Origin: Flavobacterium sp. LPB0248
Lineage (GTDB): Bacteria; Bacteroidota; Bacteroidia; Flavobacteriales; Flavobacteriaceae
Assembly (NCBI RefSeq): GCF_013388355.1
Contig: NZ_CP058246.1
Coordinates: 2,852,001 to 2,916,000, forward strand
DNA: 64,000 bases
Direction of reading: 5' to 3'
Position numbers and translations under genes: made by a program. The notes below the pieces were generated by a model that was not told where the DNA came from, made no database searches, and worked only from the letters and a program-made list of their open reading frames with translations. Shown in pieces: positions 28,306 to 35,715 of this stretch; the stretch's first letter is position 1; each line of letters opens with the position of its first letter.

Positions 28306-29256
28306 ATGAGTATAAAAATTCTTCATATCGACAGTAATAATCCGATTCTATGGAACCAATTGGAAGAAGCGGGTTTTGAAAATCACGCTGATTTCAAATC
28401 TTCAAAAGAAGAAATTGAAGCAAAAATTCATGACTATAACGGAATCGTAATTCGTAGCCGATTCAAGATTGACAAGGCTTTTTTAGATAAAGCAACAAAG
28501 TTGCAATTTATTGCAAGAGTTGGTGCTGGTTTGGAAAGCATTGATTGTGAGTATGCTTCTTCAAAAGGAATTCATCTAATTGCAGCACCCGAAGGAAATC
28601 GCAATGCTGTTGCAGAACATTCTTTAGGCGTGATTCTTTCTTTATTCAATAATCTAAATCAAGCCGATGCTGAAGTTAAAGCGGGACAATGGAATCGCGA
28701 AAGCAACCGTGGTCATGAATTGGATTTAAAAACAGTTGGAATTATTGGTTACGGAAATATGGGAAAAGCTTTTGCAAAAAAACTGAGAGGTTTTGAGACT
28801 GAAGTTTTATGTTATGATATTTTGGACAATGTTGGCGACGAAAATGCCAAACAAGTTTCTTTGGAAGAATTACGCGAAAAAGCAGATGTTTTAAGTCTTC
28901 ATCTTCCTTGGACACCAGAAACAGATAAAATGGTCAATAAGGGCTTTATAAATGCGTTTAAAAAGCCATTTTGGATAATTAATACTTCGCGTGGTAAAAA
29001 CATTGTTACAGCCGATTTGGTTGAAGCAATGAAAGAAAAGAAAGTTCTAGGAGCAGGTTTGGATGTTTTGGAATATGAAAAACTTTCTTTTGAAACTCTA
29101 TTTCAAGAAAACAATACGCCAGAAGCACTTCAATACCTTATGGAAGCAAAAAATGTCTTACTGACGCCTCATATTGCAGGTTGGACATTTGAAAGTCATG
29201 AACGTCTGGCTCAGGTAATTGTAGATAAAATTAAAGCAGTGTACCATAAAAACTAG
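28306..29256 (+). CDS. D-2-hydroxyacid dehydrogenase (SerA-like)
   Basis: A 316-residue NAD-dependent dehydrogenase. The Rossmann motif is GIIGYGNMGKAFAKKL (about 145). The catalytic Arg lies in HTSRGKNI-like INTSRGKNIV, and the catalytic His in LLTPHIAGWTFES near the C-terminus. The substrate-side pieces are FIARVGAGLESID and APEGNRNAVAEHSLG. It is phosphoglycerate-dehydrogenase-like but short: no ACT or allosteric domain follows, so SerA identity is not certain. It is transcribed alone from its own promoter. Confidence 0.88.
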   Translation: MSIKILHIDSNNPILWNQLEEAGFENHADFKSSKEEIEAKIHDYNGIVIRSRFKIDKAFLDKATKLQFIARVGAGLESIDCEYASSKGIHLIAAPEGNRNAVAEHSLGVILSLFNNLNQADAEVKAGQWNRESNRGHELDLKTVGIIGYGNMGKAFAKKLRGFETEVLCYDILDNVGDENAKQVSLEELREKADVLSLHLPWTPETDKMVNKGFINAFKKPFWIINTSRGKNIVTADLVEAMKEKKVLGAGLDVLEYEKLSFETLFQENNTPEALQYLMEAKNVLLTPHIAGWTFESHERLAQVIVDKIKAVYHKN

Positions 29257-29393
29257 CCTACAGCCTTTAGAATTTAATAACGAGTTTTTTCTTGTAAATT
29301 TTATTTAGTGAGATTAGTTTTATTTGTTAATTTTTAATAATATTGTTTCCGAATTTTAAAAGAATGAATCTAAATAGGTTCTTTTTAAAGTCA

Positions 29394-29434
29394 AGGAGCA
29401 AACCGAAAATCCCAAGAGTAGGCCAAAAATAACC
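29394..29434 (+). ncRNA. Leader RNA element, copy 1 (possible DUF805-motif RNA)
   Basis: The sequence GGAGCAAACCGAAAATCCCA, then AGAGTAGGCCAAAAAT, lies immediately 5' of the DUF805 gene. A closely similar block (30305-30343) lies 5' of the second TM2 gene, in otherwise unrelated intergenic sequence. The CC of ACCG and the GG of TAGG could pair across the loop. Comparative searches have described structured RNA motifs named DUF805 and DUF805b upstream of DUF805 genes in Bacteroidota, and the context fits. I have not verified a match to their published consensus. Confidence 0.55.
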
Positions 29435-29446
29435 GATTTAAAAATT

Positions 29447-29863
29447 ATGATTGAATGGTATAAAATTGCCATGTTTGAGAACTATTCGAATTTTAGCGGA
29501 AGAGCTAGAAGAAGTGAATATTGGTATTTTCGTTTGGCAACCGCTGTAATCTTTTTTGTGTTTATTGCTTTAGCAATATTAGTAGCAATAATTGGTGGAG
29601 GATTTTTAGGTTTTCCAGTTGCAATAGGGTTAATCGCTTTGTATTCTCTGGTTGCTTTAATACCATCTTTGGCTGTAACGGTTAGAAGAATGCACGATTT
29701 GGGTAAAAGTGGATGGAATGTTTTAATTTCTTTCATTCCGTTAGTTGGCCCTATCTGGTTTTTGGTTTTGTTAGCAACAGAAGGAGAACACGGGGAAAAC
29801 TATTATGGTCCAGATCCTAAAAGTACCATTGAAGAAATTGATGAAATCGGAATTAATAATTAA
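29447..29863 (+). CDS. DUF805 membrane protein
   Basis: A 138-residue inner-membrane protein with about four hydrophobic segments. The family signature FENYSNFSGRARRSEYWYF at the N-terminus and the VRRMHDLGKSGW loop followed by a last helix identify DUF805. Function unknown; members often occur with TM2 proteins. The leader element at 29394-29434 precedes it, and the TM2 gene follows by 15 nt, so these two form an operon. Confidence 0.92.
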   Translation: MIEWYKIAMFENYSNFSGRARRSEYWYFRLATAVIFFVFIALAILVAIIGGGFLGFPVAIGLIALYSLVALIPSLAVTVRRMHDLGKSGWNVLISFIPLVGPIWFLVLLATEGEHGENYYGPDPKSTIEEIDEIGINN

Positions 29864-29878
29864 CTAAATAATATAAAA

Positions 29879-30157
29879 ATGGAAACTACAAAACCAGAAA
29901 GCTGGAATACACCATCTCAACCTAGACAAGAGAATAAAAAGGTATTAGCAGGAATTATGGGAATTATTTTTGGATACTTAGGTATTCACAAATTTATCTT
30001 AGGATATACTCAAGAAGGAATCATCCAAATTGTAATTACAATCGTAACTTGCGGTGTTGGTAGTATAATTGGATTCATTGAAGGAATTATCTACCTAACA
30101 AAATCAGATGAAGATTTTTACCAAACCTACCAAGTTGGTAAAAAAGGCTGGTTTTAA
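29879..30157 (+). CDS. TM2-domain protein, copy 1
   Basis: A 92-residue protein with the TM2 domain: two transmembrane helices joined by the DRF-like loop, here LGIHKFILGYTQEGIIQIV, preceded by KVLAGIMGIIFGYLG and followed by GVGSIIGFIEGIIYLTKSDE. It is nearly identical in design to the second copy at 30358, and both end Y-Q-V-G-K-K-x-W-F. TM2 proteins are of unknown function. Transcribed with the DUF805 gene, then terminated at 30181-30212. Confidence 0.9.
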   Translation: METTKPESWNTPSQPRQENKKVLAGIMGIIFGYLGIHKFILGYTQEGIIQIVITIVTCGVGSIIGFIEGIIYLTKSDEDFYQTYQVGKKGWF

Positions 30158-30180
30158 GAGAAAAAACATACTTACTTCCA

Positions 30181-30212
30181 AATCCCATTCAGAAATGAAT
30201 GGGATTTTTTTT
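30181..30212 (+). terminator. Terminator after TM2 copy 1
   Basis: AATCCCATTC (30181-30190) and GAATGGGATT (30197-30206) form a perfect ten-base stem followed by a run of T. Confidence 0.85.
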
Positions 30213-30298
30213 GTGCTAATAATGTCTTTTTGTAATACAATTATAACTTTTAGGTCGCCTTCTCAATTTTCAAAATAAGTAATCTTGCAACTTGTAAA

Positions 30299-30343
30299 AG
30301 GTAATGGAGTAACTGAAAATCCATAAGAGTAGGTGAAAAAGAC
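30299..30343 (+). ncRNA. Leader RNA element, copy 2
   Basis: GGAGTAACTGAAAATCCATA, then AGAGTAGGTGAAAAAGAC, matches copy 1 base for base through most of its length. Where copy 1 has ACC...GGC this copy has ACT...GGT, which may be compensatory. A near-consensus -7 box (TAATCTTG, 30280-30287) sits just upstream, placing the element at the very 5' end of the transcript of the second TM2 gene. Position and sequence conservation argue for a cis-regulatory RNA. Confidence 0.55.
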
Positions 30344-30357
30344 TTTATTTTTTAAAT

Positions 30358-30618
30358 ATGGGAAACACAGAGTTGAATTTAGGAAAGGCAGAGAACAAAA
30401 AGGTAACTGCCGGAATTTTAGGAATTGTATTGGGGTCTTTTGGAGTACACAAATTTTACTTAGGTTACTCAAAAGAAGGAATTATTCAATTAGTAGTAAG
30501 TGTTGTAACTTGTGGTTTAGGAGGAATAATTGGATTTGTTGAAGGGATTATCTACCTAACAAAATCAGATGATGAGTTTTATCAAACTTACCAAGTTGGG
30601 AAAAAGCCATGGTTCTAA
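30358..30618 (+). CDS. TM2-domain protein, copy 2
   Basis: An 86-residue TM2 protein with the same two-helix layout as copy 1 (GVHKFYLGYSKEGIIQLV, GGIIGFVEGIIYLTKSDDEF, end QVGKKPWF). It appears to be a tandem duplicate that also duplicated the leader element. The soluble N-terminus differs: short and polar here (MGNTELNLGKAENKKVT). It has its own leader and terminator, so it is expressed separately from copy 1. Confidence 0.9.
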   Translation: MGNTELNLGKAENKKVTAGILGIVLGSFGVHKFYLGYSKEGIIQLVVSVVTCGLGGIIGFVEGIIYLTKSDDEFYQTYQVGKKPWF

Positions 30619-30625
30619 AAATAAA

Positions 30626-30668
30626 AAAATCCCATTTACTTAAAAATAAAGTAAATGGGATTTTTTTA
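30626..30668. terminator. Bidirectional terminator between TM2 copy 2 and olsF
   Basis: AAAATCCCATTTACT pairs with AGTAAATGGGATTTT as a long perfect stem with T runs on both sides. It serves the plus-strand TM2 gene and the minus-strand olsF-like gene ending at 30685. Confidence 0.85.
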
Positions 30669-30684
30669 TTTCGATAGATTAAAC

Positions 30685-32487
30685 TTAATCTTCTTTTTCA
30701 GATAGTTTTTTCTCCAATTCAATCTGAAACTCTTCGATAACAGGTTTCATAGTGCTTTCTGGAATGTCTGCGATTCTAATGTACATTAAACCATCAATTG
30801 CATTGTTGAATAAAGGGTCAACGTTAAAAGCAACTACTCTTGCGTTTTGTTTGATGTATTTCTTAATTAAAACAGGTAGACGTAAGTTTCCAGGTTCTAA
30901 TTCGTCAATGATTTTATCAAACTTATTCAAATCAGATTCAGCTTCATCAAAGATAAAATCTTTATCGGCATCTTTCAGTTTTACCTTGTACGCTTTTTTC
31001 GGGTGAATGTATTGCGCAATATACGGATCGTAATAGTTAGACTTCATAAACTCAATCATCAATGATTTAGAGAAATCTGAAAACTGATTACTGATACTTA
31101 CACCGCCAACTAAATACTTGTGTTCAGGATGACGTAAAGTGGTGTGAATAATACCTTTCCACAATAAGAACAAAGGCATTGGTTTTTGCTGATATTCTTT
31201 CACGATAAAAGCACGACCCATTTCGATTGACTTGTGCATCATATCGTGTAATTCTGGCTCGAATCTGAAAAGATCAGTCAGGTAAAAACCTTCAATACCA
31301 TATTTAGGATAAATCTCAGAACCTAACCCCATACGGTAAGCTCCTGCGATTTTTTTGGTTTCATCATCCCATAAAAACATATGGTGATAATATTGGTCGT
31401 ATTCGTCTATGTCGATAGATTCATTTGTTCCTTCTCCAACTTCGCGGAAAGTGATTTCGCGTAAACGCCCAATTTCGTGTAAAATGTTCGGAATTTCTTT
31501 TGCGCTTGCAAAGAAAACCTCGTAGTTTTTGCTTTGTAAAAACCTGCTGTCACTATCACGCAATGCCTGAACTTCATCAATTAATTTTGATTCACTTGCA
31601 GCGGTTACGATTTTTTTAGGTGCTTTTGGTATTTTAAGACTTGCCGTGTCAATCAGTTTGGTGTCTTTCTCAAACGGATTAGCCAGCATATAGGTTTTCT
31701 TTCTCAAGAATTCTGAATATTCTTCAAAAGATTCTATTTCATTTTGCTCACTTACAGAAATTGGTTTTCCAATACGAACTTTAATTACGCGATCTTTTTG
31801 CGTAAGCAATTCAGAAGGCAATTTTGCAGTTCTTAAAGTATCGTCAATCTTAGAAAGCCAGTAGAATAATTTACTGTTTTTGGCATGAAAATAAATTGGA
31901 ACTACAGGAACTTTAGCTTTTCTAATTAATTTCAGCGCGCCTTCTTCCCAAGGTTTGTCTACTACTAATTTACCATCTTTATAAGTCGAAACCTCACCAG
32001 CAGGGAAAATACCCAGCGGTTTTCCGTCGCTTAAATGACGCAACGTTTCTTTAATTCCGATTACGCTCGATTTTGCATCCTTATGATTCTCAAAAGGATT
32101 AACCGGCATAATATATTTTTTCATTGGAACAATTCTATGTAATAAGAAATTGGCAATGATTTTGAAATTTGGCTCTCTTTCAAGCATTAATTTCAATAAC
32201 AAAATTCCATCAATTCCTCCAAGAGGATGATTTGAAATAGTTATATACGCACCATCTTTTGGCAGACGCTTTAAATCTTCTTCAGGGATTTCGAACTTAA
32301 TTTCCATTTCATCCAAAATTCCATTCAAAAAGTCAAGGTCTTCCAAATGTTTATTACGATCGTAAATTTTATTAAGGGTCGAGATCTTAAGAACCTTCAT
32401 AAGAATCCAGCCAGAAAAGGTACCGAAAACTCCGTACTTTTCAACATTTATTGCCTTTGCAACTTCTTTCGCGGTAACTAAACCCAT
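30685..32487 (-). CDS. olsF: Bifunctional ornithine-lipid acyltransferase OlsF-like
   Basis: A 600-residue cytoplasmic-face protein joining two acyltransferases. The N-terminal half is PlsC-like: the HX4D motif is in SNHPLGGIDGILLLK (about residue 85), with the FPAGEVS block (about 160) of lysophospholipid acyltransferases. The C-terminal half, from about residue 330, is a GNAT/hemolysin-like N-acyltransferase resembling OlsB (IGRLREITFREVGEG, GAYRMGLGSEIY, EMGRAFIVKEYQQKPMPLFL). Fused OlsF enzymes reported in Serratia and Flavobacterium johnsoniae make ornithine lipid by N- then O-acylation; this architecture matches. Glycine-lipid synthesis is an alternative. Confidence 0.82.
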   Translation of the reverse strand: MGLVTAKEVAKAINVEKYGVFGTFSGWILMKVLKISTLNKIYDRNKHLEDLDFLNGILDEMEIKFEIPEEDLKRLPKDGAYITISNHPLGGIDGILLLKLMLEREPNFKIIANFLLHRIVPMKKYIMPVNPFENHKDAKSSVIGIKETLRHLSDGKPLGIFPAGEVSTYKDGKLVVDKPWEEGALKLIRKAKVPVVPIYFHAKNSKLFYWLSKIDDTLRTAKLPSELLTQKDRVIKVRIGKPISVSEQNEIESFEEYSEFLRKKTYMLANPFEKDTKLIDTASLKIPKAPKKIVTAASESKLIDEVQALRDSDSRFLQSKNYEVFFASAKEIPNILHEIGRLREITFREVGEGTNESIDIDEYDQYYHHMFLWDDETKKIAGAYRMGLGSEIYPKYGIEGFYLTDLFRFEPELHDMMHKSIEMGRAFIVKEYQQKPMPLFLLWKGIIHTTLRHPEHKYLVGGVSISNQFSDFSKSLMIEFMKSNYYDPYIAQYIHPKKAYKVKLKDADKDFIFDEAESDLNKFDKIIDELEPGNLRLPVLIKKYIKQNARVVAFNVDPLFNNAIDGLMYIRIADIPESTMKPVIEEFQIELEKKLSEKED

Positions 32488-32577
32488 CTACTACTTTTAA
32501 ATTATTAGAACAGCGAACAAAGATAACAAAAAAGTCTACTTTTCGCTGTTTCCAAGACAAACTTTGCACTTTTTTAT

Positions 32578-32585
32578 TACATTTG
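32578..32585 (+). promoter_or_regulatory. Promoter -7 box (TACATTTG) for the exonuclease gene
   Basis: TACATTTG matches TAnnTTTG and ends 20 nt before the ATG at 32606. An in-frame TTG at 32564 lies upstream of this box, which supports the ATG as the true start. No -33 at normal spacing was seen. Confidence 0.5.
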
Positions 32586-32605
32586 AAATCCTAAAAAAAT
32601 CACTG

Positions 32606-33367
32606 ATGAAAATTATTTCTTATAATGTAAACGGAATTAGAGCGGCAATAAACAAAGGGTTTATCGAGTGGCTACAGCAAGCAAATCCTGATGTAATATG
32701 CCTTCAGGAAATAAAAGCAACGCAAGATCAAATTCCAGTTGATGATATTACGGCGGCTGGCTATCCGTTTCAATATTACTATCCTGCAACCAAAAAAGGG
32801 TACAGCGGAGTGGCGATTCTTTCTAAAACAAAGCCAAACAATATTGTTTACGGAACAGGAATTCACCATATGGATTTTGAAGGAAGAAATCTTCGTGCAG
32901 ATTTTGATGATGTTTCAGTAATGAGTTTATACCTTCCGTCTGGAACAAATATTGAAAGATTGGATCATAAATTTATGTTTATGGATGATTTTCAAAATTA
33001 TATCAATGAATTGAAACTTACGATTCCGAATCTGATTATATGCGGAGATTATAATATTTGTCACGAAGCAATAGATATTCATGATCCGGTTCGTAACAAA
33101 ACGGTTTCTGGATTTCTTCCGGCAGAACGTGCTTGGCTGGATGCATTTATGAAATCTGGTTTTATAGATAGTTTCCGTCATTTTAATAAAGAACCGCATC
33201 ATTATTCTTGGTGGAGCTACCGCGCAGGGGCAAGAGGAAATAACAAAGGTTGGCGTATCGATTATAATTTGGTAAGCAATGTGTTAGAAAATAGATTAAA
33301 AAGAGCTGTTATACTTCCAGATGCTATGCATTCAGATCATTGCCCTATTTTAGTAGAAATTGAGTAA
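32606..33367 (+). CDS. xth: Exodeoxyribonuclease III
   Basis: A 253-residue AP endonuclease/exonuclease of the EEP fold, acting in base excision repair. Catalytic signatures: ISYNVNGIRAA at the N-terminus, DVICLQEIKATQ (Glu for metal), ICGDYNICHEAID (Asp/Asn) and HSDHCPILVEI at the C-terminus (catalytic Asp-His). I place the start at ATG 32606; the in-frame TTG at 32564 would put the first codons on and upstream of the promoter box. Transcribed alone. Confidence 0.95.
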   Translation: MKIISYNVNGIRAAINKGFIEWLQQANPDVICLQEIKATQDQIPVDDITAAGYPFQYYYPATKKGYSGVAILSKTKPNNIVYGTGIHHMDFEGRNLRADFDDVSVMSLYLPSGTNIERLDHKFMFMDDFQNYINELKLTIPNLIICGDYNICHEAIDIHDPVRNKTVSGFLPAERAWLDAFMKSGFIDSFRHFNKEPHHYSWWSYRAGARGNNKGWRIDYNLVSNVLENRLKRAVILPDAMHSDHCPILVEIE

Positions 33368-33469
33368 TTTTTGGTATTGTTCTTGTTGAGAGAAAGGTGG
33401 TTTAAATTCAAGAATTGATTTTGAATTTTGAAATTTTAAACTCCTAAAATAAAAACCAATTAAAGTAAG

Positions 33470-34414
33470 ATGATTAAAAAAGCCTCCATCGGATTATTGG
33501 CATTAGCCTTGTCCACAACGTCATGTGTTTCTAAGAAAATTTATAATGATCTGGAAACAAAATATTCAGATTTAAAAAAAGAAAACCGTTCTATCACTGA
33601 TGAAAACGAAAGTTTAAAGAAAGCGAAGAATCAGTTAGAAACCGATCGTGATAAATTGACTAAAGATTTAGCAAATGCTAATGATGATTTGGCAAAACAA
33701 AAAGCTGATCTTGCTGCTGAACAAAAGAAATATAAAGTGCTTCAGGATTCGTATAATGCATTGGAGAAAAATAGCAATGATGCATTAGAGAAAAACATGG
33801 CTAAGAACCGTGAACTGTTAGCGCAATTAGAAGCAAAAGGTAAAGCTCTTGCAGATGAACAAGCGCGTTTGGACAAAACGGCTAATCGTTTGAAAGAATT
33901 GGAAGATATGATTGCGGCAAAAGAAGAATCAATGCGCAAACTGAAAGAAACATTATCTAAAGCCTTAAATGGTTTTGAAGGTAAAGGTTTAACGGTGGAA
34001 CAGAAAAACGGAAAAGTATATGTTTCTATGGAAAACAAATTGCTTTTCAATTCAGGAAGCTGGGCTGTTGGAACAGAAGGTAGAAAAGCGGTTGTCGAAC
34101 TTGGAAAAGTTTTAGGTGACAATCCAGATCTTTCTGTTTTAATCGAAGGACATACAGACGATGATCCATACGCAGGTTCTGGACCAATTGCAAACAACTG
34201 GGATTTATCGACAAAAAGAGCAACAGCAATCGTAGCTATTTTGAGCGAGAACCCAAAAATCAATAAACAAAAATTAACTGCTGCGGGAAGAAGTGAATTT
34301 TCTCCTCTGGCAAGCAACGCGACTCCAGAAGGAAAAGCTAAAAACCGTAGAATCGAAATTATCTTGACTCCAAGATTAGATGAGATTGCGGAGATGTTGA
34401 ATAGTATTAACTAA
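33470..34414 (+). CDS. OmpA-family lipoprotein with coiled coil
   Basis: A 314-residue protein: lipoprotein signal MIKKASIGLLALALSTTSC (Cys19), then a long charged coiled coil (about 25-170, e.g. KYSDLKKENRSITDENESLK), then an OmpA peptidoglycan-binding domain (about 185-305; LIEGHTDDDPYAGSGPIANN, LSTKRATAIVAIL). The layout suits an outer-membrane-tethered protein that spans toward peptidoglycan. Not the same type as the barrel OmpA at 1094. A terminator follows. Confidence 0.92.
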   Translation: MIKKASIGLLALALSTTSCVSKKIYNDLETKYSDLKKENRSITDENESLKKAKNQLETDRDKLTKDLANANDDLAKQKADLAAEQKKYKVLQDSYNALEKNSNDALEKNMAKNRELLAQLEAKGKALADEQARLDKTANRLKELEDMIAAKEESMRKLKETLSKALNGFEGKGLTVEQKNGKVYVSMENKLLFNSGSWAVGTEGRKAVVELGKVLGDNPDLSVLIEGHTDDDPYAGSGPIANNWDLSTKRATAIVAILSENPKINKQKLTAAGRSEFSPLASNATPEGKAKNRRIEIILTPRLDEIAEMLNSIN

Positions 34415-34435
34415 GGTTCAAAGGAACATAGGTTC

Positions 34436-34474
34436 AAAGGCTCAAAGGTTTTTACTTTGAGCCTTTTGTTTTTT
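34436..34474 (+). terminator. Terminator after the OmpA lipoprotein gene
   Basis: AAAGGCTCAAAG (34436-34447) pairs perfectly with CTTTGAGCCTTT (34455-34466), followed by TGTTTTTT. Upstream, GGTTCAAAGG phrases repeat, and similar TTTGAACC phrases recur at 34562-34600. Confidence 0.8.
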
Positions 34475-34607
34475 GGAGCGTTTGAAAAAGCTTTCAGGAA
34501 AAGCTGAATATAGAAATCTTGTACTTTTTTTAACCTTTATCAAATTTAAATTTGAAAAATCCCTTTGTACCTTTGTTTCTTTGCAACTTTGAACCTTTTA
34601 GAAAAAA

Positions 34608-35645
34608 ATGAAATACACTACATTACCCGACACCGATATAAAAGTTAGTAAAATATGCCTTGGAACAATGACTTTCGGGCAGCAGAATACAGAAGCAGAA
34701 GGGCACGAACAAATGGATTATGCTCTTGAAAGAGGTGTTAATTTCTTTGATACTGCCGAAATGTACTCGGTTCCTGCGAGTGAAGCGACTTACGGAAGCA
34801 CTGAAAAAATTATTGGAACTTGGTTTAAGAAATCAGGAAATAGAGATAAAGTTGTTTTAGCATCTAAAATTGCTGGTCCGAATCCGAATTTTGGTTACAT
34901 GCGTGAGAAACTGGATTTTTCTCCAGCAAGTATTAAATATGCGGTTGAAAATAGTTTAAAAAGACTTCAAACAGATTATATCGATTTGTACCAAATGCAT
35001 TGGCCAGAAAGAAAAACGAATAATTTTGGAGAGCGTGCTTTTCACGGGTACGATGATGTTTGGGAAGATAACTTTAGAGAAATCTTAGAAACTTTCGACG
35101 GATTAATAAAAGAAGGTAAAATCAAACACATTGGAGTTTCAAATGAAAACGCTTGGGGAATGATGCGCCTTCTAGAAGAAAGCAAATACAACAATCTTCC
35201 AAGAATCAAAACTGTTCAAAATCCGTATTCTTTATTGAACCGTTTATTTGAAGTGAATTCTGCAGAAGTTTCAAAATATGAAAATGTTGGTTTACTTGGA
35301 TATTCGCCTTTAGCATTCGGCGTTTTGACTGGAAAATTCTTAACTGGAGAAAGTCATCCAAAAGCGAGAATTAATCTTTTTCCGCAATACAAACGCTACA
35401 ATAGCGACCAATGTACCGAAGCGACTAAATTGTATCTGGAAATCGCTAAAAAACATGGTTTAACGCTAACGCAATTGGCAATGGGATTCGTGTTGCAACA
35501 GCCATTCTTAACAAGTGCTATTATTGGAGCTACAACATTAGAACAATTAAAAGAAAACATCGATACAATTGATGTCACACTTTCTAAACAAATCTTAGCA
35601 GAAATTGATGCAGTTCAGGCTATATTTCCTGATCCAGCTCCTTAA
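34608..35645 (+). CDS. Aldo/keto reductase (Tas-like)
   Basis: A 345-residue NADPH-dependent (alpha/beta)8-barrel oxidoreductase. The catalytic tetrad is readable: Asp and Tyr in VNFFDTAEMYSVP, Lys in KVVLASKIAG, and His in YQMHWPERK. The C-terminal GATTLEQLKENI is the cofactor-binding end. The Tas/YajO-like length and the TMTFGQQNTEAEGHEQMDYA start fit that subfamily. Physiological substrate unknown. Transcribed alone. Confidence 0.93.
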   Translation: MKYTTLPDTDIKVSKICLGTMTFGQQNTEAEGHEQMDYALERGVNFFDTAEMYSVPASEATYGSTEKIIGTWFKKSGNRDKVVLASKIAGPNPNFGYMREKLDFSPASIKYAVENSLKRLQTDYIDLYQMHWPERKTNNFGERAFHGYDDVWEDNFREILETFDGLIKEGKIKHIGVSNENAWGMMRLLEESKYNNLPRIKTVQNPYSLLNRLFEVNSAEVSKYENVGLLGYSPLAFGVLTGKFLTGESHPKARINLFPQYKRYNSDQCTEATKLYLEIAKKHGLTLTQLAMGFVLQQPFLTSAIIGATTLEQLKENIDTIDVTLSKQILAEIDAVQAIFPDPAP

Positions 35646-35668
35646 TTTGAGTAAATTAAATAAATATA

Positions 35669-35707
35669 AAATCCCGATGGCTGAGAAACTATCGGGATTT
35701 ATTTTTT
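35669..35707. terminator. Bidirectional terminator
   Basis: AAATCCCGAT (35669-35678) pairs with ATCGGGATTT (35691-35700), followed by ATTTTTTA. It lies between the aldo/keto reductase and the convergent DUF4139 gene. Confidence 0.8.
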
Positions 35708-35715
35708 AGGAGAGA

